Origin: DATDRQ01 sp035291645 | GTDB taxonomy: Bacteria > Chloroflexota > Anaerolineae > Anaerolineales > UBA4823 | Direction: 5' to 3' | Assembly (NCBI GenBank): GCA_035291645.1 | Contig: DATDRQ010000243.1 | Coordinates: 1 to 13,958, forward strand | DNA length: 13,958 nucleotides | In this document: in pieces, positions 1-6,645 of the stretch | Layout: every line of letters starts with the position of its first letter | Position numbering within the stretch: the first letter of the stretch is position 1 | Position numbers and translations under genes: made by a program | The notes under the pieces: generated by a model | Databases searched by the model: none | Told to the model about the DNA's origin: nothing | The model's input: only the letters and a program-made list of their open reading frames with translations

Positions 1-2326
1 CCTCGGACGAGATCGCTTCCGGATCGGGCAGGCAGCCGCCCATGGCCCCGTTCGCCGATAAATAGGAGAGCGACAGGATCACAGGCTTGCCGGTCTGCTC
101 GTGGAACGGCTTGATCAGGCTGTCGAACCTCTCGACTGCCGCGTTGGTCAGATCGTCCTGAGAAACCTCGTTGGCAGGATCTTCATTACTCACCAGTGGA
201 AGCGACCATTCTACGATGACCTGATCGACCAGGTCGAGGAATGGTGGGGCGATCACACCGTCCTGAGTAGCCGGGGAGGCCCACAGGATCTGGCCCGGGA
301 AGCGGCTGCGCACTTCCCCGAGCAGATCGCGCCAGCGTTGCTCGGTGTCGAAGGGCACCCCCGAAGGTTCGCCGCCCGCGACCACGCTGTTGGGGAGCGC
401 AGGGGTGACCCAGTCACCTCCCAGCACCAGCGCCTGCGCTCCGCTGGCTTTGGCCAGATCGGCGTGGTGCAGGGCAAAGGTCCGGTAGCGCTCGAACCAT
501 ACCAGCCACCAGGCGAAATCCCGCGGGGCGCTCGTCCACCACTCGTCCATGTCCTCGGGAAAGGTGGCGGTCGGGTAAAGCGCAGCCTTGAGACCGAAGG
601 ATTGGGCGCTTTCGATTTCATTTTCGACATCGATCCAGAGCGGATCCTTGCCGGTCACCGGTTCCAGCACCGGCGGCGTTTGCCGGGTATACGTCCAGGT
701 GGGCGAGAGCAGCGCCCAATTCGCGCCGTGCTGCTGGATCTCCTTGAATGTTACCGGCGAGCGCGGGATCCAGGATGGGTGGTATCCGCTTTGCAACTGA
801 ATCCCGGCGAAGAAATCCGAGTCGGCAGACGAGGCTGACTCGTTATCTGTCGAATTATCTTGGTTTGTACCCAGGTTAGGATCCAGCCAGGCCCAAGCGC
901 CGACCGTGTCGGTGATGGTCTGGTTGCCCCCGGTGATCTCCACCAGCCGCCCGGGATGGTCGCTCCCCGGGGTCTGCGCGTCGTCCGCGCTGCTGCACTG
1001 GTCGTTCCGGCAGTAGCGGTAGCCAAGCTGCTGGAGCAAGTTCAAGGGACTGTACAGGACGTAAACCCAGTGATCCTCGCCCAGGCGCCACATGGGAATC
1101 GGCTCGGTCCATCCGTAAGGATTGAACTGGATCGAGATGAAATCCAGGTCCGGGGTCGAGGAGGGTACCTGCAGGTCGAACAAAAGCGGCCCGTTGGCCC
1201 CGCTACCCCAATTGTCGATCGTATCCTCGACGATGGTCGGTTCGTTGGGGACGATCAGGCGGCGCAGGCGGAACTCCCCGTTTTGGCCATGCTCCGCATT
1301 CCATAAACCGTCACCGAGAGTGTACTTATACTGGATGTCGGCGCCGGCCGGCAAGGCCAGTTCCAGGCTGTAGCGCCCATCCGGCAGGTGGGTGAGAGCC
1401 GGCATGCGTGCGGCCAGGGTGCTCACCCCGCCGGAAAGGTCGGCAAAGGTATTGCCGAGCTGGTACAGGTTGCCTGCCATGCGCAGGGGAATGGCGGGCA
1501 TTGTGCCCTGGGGAACGCTGACCATGAACGTGACGTCGACCAGGGGCGCCGGGGTCATCGTGATCTGCGCCGGGGTGCTGGAATCTGGGGCGATAGTCGC
1601 ACCCTGCTGAAACGACCGGTACCACCCGTCCAAGGCGTAGGCCACCAGGTTGTGCGTGCCTGGCGGGAGTCCCTCCAGGATGAAGAAGCCGTCTGAGGCC
1701 GTGATCGTCTGCGCGCCGCCACCCAGGACGAGGATGTTCGCGATCGGCAGGCCGCTTTGGGCATCCGCTACCTGGCCGATGACGCGCCCGGCCGGACCGC
1801 TGAAGGCGGTATCGGTCCACCCGCTGACCACATCCTTGACTAATCCGGGCCCGTCTACACTGTACATCCGGTATCGCACCGGGCGTTCCGCGGAGGTATA
1901 TTCTTCGATCTGGTAATCCCCCTGGCGGGTATATTTGTATTTGATCGTTGAGCCGACCGGCAGGGTTAGATCGACGGCATAAATCGTATCCTCGACCGCT
2001 TCCATTTCGAAGCGCCTGGCATTGAGGGCCAACCCCGTGACTTCATCCAGTACTGTCAGGTAGATGGGCTGGTCGAGGGGAGTTTCCGGCGGGACCTGTA
2101 CCTCGAAGGTTACGATCGTCTCCGGGATTTCCTCGGGCGTTTGAATGGGCGCCTCAGTTGCCTCGGGTATGTCTGGGGCCTGGGTCGGTGTGAGCAACCC
2201 GGTCAGGTTGCAGGCGATCCCCGGCAGGACAGCCAGCAAGACCAGAAATACACCGGTTTTCCGGGTGAATCTTCGCTTTGTTTTCGGTTGGATGAGCTGG
2301 ATGTTGGATGGATCGGCTGTTCTCAT
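1..2326 (-). CDS. Multidomain lipoprotein with CBM20-like modules and a glycosidase-like TIM barrel (partial, C-terminus missing)
   Basis: An uninterrupted reading frame of 775 codons runs from the ATG at 2326 off the left edge, so no stop is seen. Residues 17-39 are basic, then hydrophobic, ending in LPGIAC; this reads as a lipoprotein signal with Cys39 as the lipidated residue, although Gly at -3 of the lipobox is uncommon. A Thr/Pro/Glu-rich linker follows (about 45-70). Next come a CBM20-like starch-binding fold (about 73-176, with GSTIKYKYT), a carboxypeptidase-regulatory-like beta sandwich (about 179-258), a second CBM20-like module (about 264-373, with GADIQYKYT), and a third, weaker one (about 380-481). 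From about 504 the pattern of strands and helices looks like a glycoside-hydrolase TIM barrel, including SPTWTYTR, VLGGDW and VIVEW. The start overlaps the upstream stop by 4 bases (ATGA), so the two genes are probably translationally coupled. A secreted, membrane-anchored polysaccharide-binding or -cleaving protein is likely; substrate and catalytic activity are unknown. Confidence 0.82.
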   Translation of the reverse strand, partial: MRTADPSNIQLIQPKTKRRFTRKTGVFLVLLAVLPGIACNLTGLLTPTQAPDIPEATEAPIQTPEEIPETIVTFEVQVPPETPLDQPIYLTVLDEVTGLALNARRFEMEAVEDTIYAVDLTLPVGSTIKYKYTRQGDYQIEEYTSAERPVRYRMYSVDGPGLVKDVVSGWTDTAFSGPAGRVIGQVADAQSGLPIANILVLGGGAQTITASDGFFILEGLPPGTHNLVAYALDGWYRSFQQGATIAPDSSTPAQITMTPAPLVDVTFMVSVPQGTMPAIPLRMAGNLYQLGNTFADLSGGVSTLAARMPALTHLPDGRYSLELALPAGADIQYKYTLGDGLWNAEHGQNGEFRLRRLIVPNEPTIVEDTIDNWGSGANGPLLFDLQVPSSTPDLDFISIQFNPYGWTEPIPMWRLGEDHWVYVLYSPLNLLQQLGYRYCRNDQCSSADDAQTPGSDHPGRLVEITGGNQTITDTVGAWAWLDPNLGTNQDNSTDNESASSADSDFFAGIQLQSGYHPSWIPRSPVTFKEIQQHGANWALLSPTWTYTRQTPPVLEPVTGKDPLWIDVENEIESAQSFGLKAALYPTATFPEDMDEWWTSAPRDFAWWLVWFERYRTFALHHADLAKASGAQALVLGGDWVTPALPNSVVAGGEPSGVPFDTEQRWRDLLGEVRSRFPGQILWASPATQDGVIAPPFLDLVDQVIVEWSLPLVSNEDPANEVSQDDLTNAAVERFDSLIKPFHEQTGKPVILSLSYLSANGAMGGCLPDPEAISSE

Positions 2327-3156
2327 AGCTTGATTTCCCGCTCAACCAGTTGCAAGAGCAGTTCCAGGTTGGTGATATGCGAGACTGCCAGGCGGATGGA
2401 CGCGGCGCCGGATAATTCTATCACCAGATGTCCGGAATCTACTTTGAGCCGGTCCACCTTTTCCCATTGGTACTGCTTCTTTCCCGACCGCAGGAACTGC
2501 TTTGAAATCGACAGGCGACCGAAGTACAGCCATTGGCCGGCATGCAGTGCTTCAGCATAAGGTGCCCACAGGAGCGGGAAGAGATAGGCCTCGATATGAT
2601 CGACCAGGGCAGGGAGTCTTGGCAGACGGCTGTCCAGGTGCACCGGCTTGCCAACCGTCGGGTATATCGTTGCATTGGAGGACGTCCTCAGCCGCAGCCC
2701 CAAAAAGCGGTCCTGCATGGAGCTGAAGGCGATCCCGCTGATCTGAGTCCAGGGAAGGCGGCGCGGCTTGAAAGGCCGGTGCCGGATGCGGAGACCGCGG
2801 TCATAAACCGACACCTTCCAGCCAGACAGGTACAAGCTGTGCAAGAGCAGGAGCACCAGCAGCGCCAGGAGCAGGGTGGCGGTTACCAACCAGGGGCGCG
2901 GCCAGCTAAGCGCGGCCGCCGGCCCAAAGCGGGTGTAGGCCGAGTAGGCCAGCCAGATCCCATATCCCAGCGAGAGCAGGACCAGCAGGCTAAGCGGCAA
3001 GAAAATGAACACCCAGTCACGCCAGCCCACCCGCCGGCCGCTGTAGACTGCCTTGAGCGCGCCGAATTCATCCTTTTTGACGCGCTTTACCGGGTGTTTG
3101 GCAGGAGAACGTGGAGCCGTGTGTCTTGATGAGGTCTTGGAGGTCGGGTTGCTCAA
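2323..3156 (-). CDS. DUF6585-type membrane protein with two PH-like halves
   Basis: This 277-residue protein has a basic, Ser/Thr-rich N-terminus and two hydrophobic segments (about 48-71 and 89-110) that should form a membrane hairpin. Two related cytoplasmic beta-rich segments follow. One contains VYDRGLRIRHRPFKPRRLPW (about 117-136); the other contains LYFGRLSISKQFL and YQWEKVDRLKV. The FGALKAVY start, the duplicated 'strand-GL/LS-strand-W-x-x-I/V' pattern and the closing NLELLLQLVE match my memory of the DUF6585 family. That family has no established function, so none is assigned. The start codon would be TTG at 3156, with no clear Shine-Dalgarno; the frame is closed by a TGA a short way upstream and no ATG lies nearby, so the exact start is uncertain. 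It overlaps the downstream lipoprotein gene by 4 bases, which suggests a shared role at the cell surface. Confidence 0.8.
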   Translation of the reverse strand: MSNPTSKTSSRHTAPRSPAKHPVKRVKKDEFGALKAVYSGRRVGWRDWVFIFLPLSLLVLLSLGYGIWLAYSAYTRFGPAAALSWPRPWLVTATLLLALLVLLLLHSLYLSGWKVSVYDRGLRIRHRPFKPRRLPWTQISGIAFSSMQDRFLGLRLRTSSNATIYPTVGKPVHLDSRLPRLPALVDHIEAYLFPLLWAPYAEALHAGQWLYFGRLSISKQFLRSGKKQYQWEKVDRLKVDSGHLVIELSGAASIRLAVSHITNLELLLQLVEREIKL

Positions 3157-3275
3157 TTGGATGTTTCGCCGTTTGGAATTAATCGTTGCAAGTATATTTC
3201 AATATTCCAGGTAGATTACGTTTTTGATGCGAAAGCCTTCGAATCCTTACGCGTGGTCCGGAGACCGAACCCGAC
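3157..3275 (-). promoter_or_regulatory. Intergenic region likely holding the promoter of the DUF6585-lipoprotein pair
   Basis: This 119-base gap separates the acyl-CoA gene block from the two-gene block that follows. Its half nearest the DUF6585 gene is clearly more AT-rich than the surrounding coding sequence. It contains TATACT-like and TTGAAA/TTGCAA-like words on the minus strand, but no pair with good spacing. I see no convincing intrinsic terminator: the possible stems are only 4 bp and lack a T-run. A promoter is inferred mainly from the gap and its base composition. Confidence 0.25.
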
Positions 3276-3740
3276 TTATCCCATTGGTTTGAAGTAGCGA
3301 ATATCGTGGATCGATCCCAGGCGTTCTCCAGGCTCCTTAAACACTGCTTCGACCATCATACCGATGGCGACGGACTCTGGATCTACCTCTGCCAGGAAGT
3401 GGATCAGCCCGCCATCGCCCAGGCGGACGAATGCAACGACCTGGGGTTTCTCCCGGAAGGTGCCGTCTGCGTTGACGTACAACAGCGTGAAGGTCTCTAC
3501 CGCGCCGGTCGTGCCAACGTCAACCCACTCGGTCAGCTCGCTCAGACAGCGCTCGCAGAAAGCCGCGGCCGGGACGTACGTTCGATCGCACCGGGTGCAG
3601 TGTGTACCCAGGATGCGCGCCTCCTCTTTAATCACCCGGAAGAAGCGCTCCCCGGCCAGGCCGAAAGTATAGCGGTTGGTAACTGGCAGGTCATCGACCC
3701 ACTCGCCGGGGGCATTGGGGTCCCGCTCGAGTAAAACCAT
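3276..3740 (-). CDS. Zinc-ribbon/OB-fold (DUF35, ChsH2/BbsA-like) acyl-CoA partner protein
   Basis: This 154-residue protein has the two-part layout of DUF35 proteins. An N-terminal helix is followed by a rubredoxin-like zinc ribbon with Cys48, Cys51, Cys62 and Cys65 (CTRC, CERC), and then an OB fold from about residue 75 to the end (VETFTLLYVN, VVAFVRLGDG, FKEPGE, IRYFKP). Known relatives bind the CoA moiety and form complexes with thiolase-fold enzymes, as in HMG-CoA synthesis in archaea, benzylsuccinate breakdown and steroid side-chain cleavage. It lies 1 base after the stop of the paralogous DUF35 gene. A GAGGAGG ribosome site inside the end of that gene fixes the ATG at 3740. It is clearly related to its neighbour (shared FKP ending and AVxKEPxER motif), so the pair probably arose by duplication. 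Each may serve one of the two thiolase-fold proteins upstream. Confidence 0.9.
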   Translation of the reverse strand: MVLLERDPNAPGEWVDDLPVTNRYTFGLAGERFFRVIKEEARILGTHCTRCDRTYVPAAAFCERCLSELTEWVDVGTTGAVETFTLLYVNADGTFREKPQVVAFVRLGDGGLIHFLAEVDPESVAIGMMVEAVFKEPGERLGSIHDIRYFKPMG

Positions 3741-3741
3741 C

Positions 3742-4257
3742 TCACGCCTCCTCGATGGGTTTGAAATACAGGATATCCGTGATGGCGCCCTGGCGCTCGG
3801 CAGGCTCTTTCCAGACTGCTCGAACGCGCATCCCGATGCGCACCTGTTGGGGGTCTACTTCGCCCAGCTTGTGCAGGATGCCGTGCAGGGGAGAAGCGCC
3901 ATCGATCTCGATCACGGCAGGGATTTCCGGCTCGCGGATGCGCTGCACGTCCCAGGTGACGTAGCACAGGGAATAGGTGTTCACCGTTCCGGTGTCCTGG
4001 AGCGGGACGTACTCGTCCATCGGCCGGAAACACCATTCGCACACGACGCGGGGCGGGATGACCGTCCTGCGGCAGGTGCTGCACCGCCCGCCGAGCAGGA
4101 AACCCTCCTTGAGGGCTGCCAGGTAGCTGCCGATGGCGGTCCCCGTGTCCCAGGCATAGCGGGCTTGCATCTCATCATAGCTATGCAGGATTAATCCGTC
4201 CTGGAAATCCTTTTCGCTCAAGGGCGTGCCGGGTAGATTTTGGCTGCTTTCGCTCAT
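3742..4257 (-). CDS. Zinc-ribbon/OB-fold (DUF35) acyl-CoA partner protein, paralogue of the downstream gene
   Basis: This 171-residue DUF35 protein carries a zinc ribbon with Cys59, Cys62, Cys73 and Cys76 (CSTC, CEWC), followed by an OB fold (about 86-170; VNTYSLCYVTWD, IPAVIEIDG, VWKEPAERQG, LYFKPIEEA). It has an extra N-terminal segment of about 20 residues relative to its paralogue, and a preserved helix before the ribbon. The ATG at 4257 follows an AGGAGG ribosome site at good spacing, and the gene starts 10 bases after the stop of the thiolase-fold gene. In characterised systems such proteins have no activity alone: they dock on a thiolase-fold dimer and help hold the acyl-CoA. That role is inferred here from family and context. 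Confidence 0.9.
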   Translation of the reverse strand: MSESSQNLPGTPLSEKDFQDGLILHSYDEMQARYAWDTGTAIGSYLAALKEGFLLGGRCSTCRRTVIPPRVVCEWCFRPMDEYVPLQDTGTVNTYSLCYVTWDVQRIREPEIPAVIEIDGASPLHGILHKLGEVDPQQVRIGMRVRAVWKEPAERQGAITDILYFKPIEEA

Positions 4258-4267
4258 CTTGCTCCTC

Positions 4268-5434
4268 CTAGCGTCCCATGATCACGACCGTGCCGACCTG
4301 CATCAGGTCGCCCCAGGCCTGGGCCAGGCCGCGCTTGGGTTGCCCGGGCACCTGCCTGGCCCCGGCTTCTCCGCGCAGCTGCCAGAACAGCTCGGCGATC
4401 TTCATCAAACCGGCTGCGGCGATCGGGTTGCCCACACCCAATAGACCTCCGGAGGGGCATACCGGCATGTTCCCGGTGCGCTCGGTCACCCCGTCGGCGA
4501 GCAGCTGCGGGGCCTGCCCGCGGTCTGCCAGGAGCAATCCTTCCAGGTGGTGCAGCTCCTTGTAGTCGAACGGGTCGTAAGGCTCGACGATGTTGATCTC
4601 TTTGCGAGGTTCGCGGATCCCCGCCATATCGTAAGCCATGCGGGCAGCCTGCTCGACGTAGCGCGGGTAAGCCAGGTCGCGGTTCGTCCAGTAAGCGGTG
4701 TCCAGGCTCCAGCCCACCCCCTCGATCCAGACCGGTTTGTCCGTGATGCGCTGGGCGACGTGCTCGGCTGCCAGGACCAGGGCTACAGCGCCATCCGTGA
4801 CCGGGCTGACGTCCAGCCGGTTGACGGGCCAGGCGAGCACCTCGGAATTCAGCACATCTTCTACGGTGATATTCTTATCCCCCAACAGCGCGGAGGGGTG
4901 GTCGGCGGCGTTGCGCTTGTTCTTGACCGCCACCCGGGCGATATCCGCCTTCGAGATGCCGTAAGTCTGCATATAGCGGTTCATTTCCAGGGCGAAGATC
5001 CACAGCAGGTTCGGCTTGAGCGGGCGCTCGGTGGTGTGGTCGAAGATGGTCAGGAAAGCCGCCTGGGCGTGCGGGTAGAAGCTGGACATCTTCTCTTCGG
5101 CGACGACCAGGCAGACGTCGAACATGCCCGAGGCGACGTGATACCAGCCCTGGATGGGGACGAACACCCCGGTTCCCCCACCGACGTAAGAGCGCATGTA
5201 GGGCTTGCGCCAGGCGCCGGCCCCGTCGCTCAGGTATTCGCCTTTCATGTGGACCCCGTCGAAGGCGTCCGGGGCCGTACCCATGCAAACGGCCTCGACG
5301 TCGTCCAAGGTAAGTCCGCAGGAGTCCAAAGCCTGGTGGGTGGCCTGCCAGGTGAGTTCTCTGGCGGTCTCCTGGGCGCGGCGTACGAAGCGGGTCATGC
5401 CGGCGCCGACGACGGCTACTTTTCGCATAGCCAT
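4268..5434 (-). CDS. Thiolase-fold protein lacking the catalytic Cys/His/Cys residues (SCP2-thiolase-like, possible acyl-CoA aldolase)
   Basis: This 388-residue protein has full thiolase length and architecture: KVAVVGAGMTRF at the start, a DGAVALVLA core motif (about 214-222), and SGGLLGVGNP-AAAG (about 328-341). It also has the QLRGEAGARQV and GLAQAWG signatures of the SCP2-thiolase group. The residues for thiolysis are absent. No Cys occurs between residues 51 and 107, and the nucleophile loop reads SYVGGGTG (82-89). The usual GHP motif is GNP (His to Asn at 336). There is no Cys after 326. The segment EPYDPFDYKEL (284-294) is rich in Tyr and acidic residues, reminiscent of thiolase-fold aldolases. 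The stop of the preceding gene overlaps the ribosome site (TGAGGAGG). The first ATG (5434) lies only 4 bases from that site; the ATG two codons later (5428) is also plausible. It is a likely partner of the DUF35 proteins immediately downstream. Confidence 0.88.
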   Translation of the reverse strand: MAMRKVAVVGAGMTRFVRRAQETARELTWQATHQALDSCGLTLDDVEAVCMGTAPDAFDGVHMKGEYLSDGAGAWRKPYMRSYVGGGTGVFVPIQGWYHVASGMFDVCLVVAEEKMSSFYPHAQAAFLTIFDHTTERPLKPNLLWIFALEMNRYMQTYGISKADIARVAVKNKRNAADHPSALLGDKNITVEDVLNSEVLAWPVNRLDVSPVTDGAVALVLAAEHVAQRITDKPVWIEGVGWSLDTAYWTNRDLAYPRYVEQAARMAYDMAGIREPRKEINIVEPYDPFDYKELHHLEGLLLADRGQAPQLLADGVTERTGNMPVCPSGGLLGVGNPIAAAGLMKIAELFWQLRGEAGARQVPGQPKRGLAQAWGDLMQVGTVVIMGR

Positions 5435-5443
5435 AGTTCCTCC

Positions 5444-6595
5444 TCAGTTACTAAACACGGCGACGGCGCCGCTCGCCGTCGGGACGCCTCGCCAGGATTG
5501 GGCCAGGCCGGTGGAGACATTATTTAGCTGGCGGGCGCCAGCCTGGCCGCGCAGTTGCAGCACTACCTCCAGGGCGCGTCCCAAACCGGTGGCGTCCAGC
5601 AGGTTGCCCATCCCCAGACTGCCGCCTGATACGTTGACCGGCAGTTCGCCGTCTGCTGCAGTCGCCAGCTGTTCGGTCGCCGGGCCGGCCTCGCCCGAAC
5701 GGAACAATCCCAGGGCTTCCAATGATTGGAGTTCCTTGTAGGCATAGGTATCGTCCACCTCGGCGAAATCGATCGCCTGGGTTGGGTGGCGGATACCGGC
5801 CTGACGGTAAGCCAGGCGGGCTGCCTCCCGCGCGTAGACTGCCTGCGACCAGTTGCGGTATTCAAGGGCATACGAATCGTTGCACCAGCCCACTCCAAGG
5901 ACCCAGACCGGTTGAGCGGTCAGGGAGCGGGCGACCTGCTCCGACGCCAGGACCATGACGATGGCACCATCGGCGTGCACGGCAGCCTGGCGCTGGTTCA
6001 AGGGCCAGGCAAGCCGCGGGCCGCCCAGCGCCTCGCCGATCTCCAGATCGGCGCCGTACGGAGCCGAAGGATTTCTGAGCGCGTTGCCCCGGTTCTTGAC
6101 CACCACTGAGGCGCATTGTTCGAGCGTCGCGCCGCTTTCGTACAGGTAGCGGTTCATCTCCAGGCCGGCGATGAAGTCGGAATTCAGGCCGAGCGGCCGG
6201 TTGACCACCGGGTCCTGCGCATAGGCAGTGATTTGCGGCAGAGTCAGGATATTGGAAGCTTTGCTATGACCCTCGATCGCCACCAGCGAGAATTGCCCGG
6301 TCTGGATCAGCATATACCCGGTCGCCAGCCCGTGCAAGCCGTCCCCGGAGATGGTGTGCATGGGTTTGAGTACGGCGCCCAGCTGGTCCGGGGTATATTC
6401 ATCGAATATGCTGGTGCCTTCGTGGAAATCTTCTGCGACAGTAATAAAAGACTGGACATCCCGGCGCGGGTCGACCCCGGCATCCTGGTAGGCTCGCACC
6501 GCCGCCGCGTACATCATCTCCTTGTAGGAGAGATCGGGGGACACGGGACGAAAACCCGACCAGCCTACTCCAACGACAGCCACGCGTTCGTTCAT
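5444..6595 (-). CDS. Second thiolase-fold protein lacking catalytic residues, paralogue of the next gene
   Basis: This 383-residue protein is homologous along its length to the thiolase-fold protein downstream (shared GLEMNRY/ALEMNRY, VVVKNRGNA/VAVKNKRNA, AWPLN/AWPVN, GVGW, YKELQSLEAL, QLRGQAGARQ, GLAQSW). Its only cysteines are 161 and 238, so the nucleophile loop (HTISGDGLHG, 80-89) and the C-terminal active-site loop (VPTASGAVAVF) have none. The GHP motif is replaced by GNL (Asn331). A tyrosine-bearing segment VDDTYAYKEL (280-289) matches the equivalent of the neighbour. The ATG at 6595 has an AAGGAGG site 7-8 bases upstream. The two proteins may form a heterodimer with both DUF35 subunits. 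A claisen-type thiolase reaction is unlikely; retro-aldol or ligand-binding roles are possible. Confidence 0.88.
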   Translation of the reverse strand: MNERVAVVGVGWSGFRPVSPDLSYKEMMYAAAVRAYQDAGVDPRRDVQSFITVAEDFHEGTSIFDEYTPDQLGAVLKPMHTISGDGLHGLATGYMLIQTGQFSLVAIEGHSKASNILTLPQITAYAQDPVVNRPLGLNSDFIAGLEMNRYLYESGATLEQCASVVVKNRGNALRNPSAPYGADLEIGEALGGPRLAWPLNQRQAAVHADGAIVMVLASEQVARSLTAQPVWVLGVGWCNDSYALEYRNWSQAVYAREAARLAYRQAGIRHPTQAIDFAEVDDTYAYKELQSLEALGLFRSGEAGPATEQLATAADGELPVNVSGGSLGMGNLLDATGLGRALEVVLQLRGQAGARQLNNVSTGLAQSWRGVPTASGAVAVFSN

Positions 6596-6645
6596 AAATA
6601 GCCTCCTTCATCGAGAATCCGAACGCCAGGGACGATGAACACGCG

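Noticed and set aside
101..838. Long plus-strand open frame of 245 residues
   Set aside because: It lies antisense to the continuous lipoprotein frame, is Arg/Gly/Pro-rich with no recognisable motif, and has no ribosome site. It is a shadow of GC-rich coding sequence.
3230..3275. Possible terminator after the last DUF35 gene
   Set aside because: The only stems found are about 4 bp (GGTC/GACC and CGAA/TTCG) and no T-run follows, so it is not supported.
4547..5527. Plus-strand open frame of 326 residues opposite the thiolase-fold genes
   Set aside because: It spans the gap between two well-supported minus-strand genes. Its Val/Asp/Gly/His-rich composition is typical of an antisense shadow, and no domain is visible.
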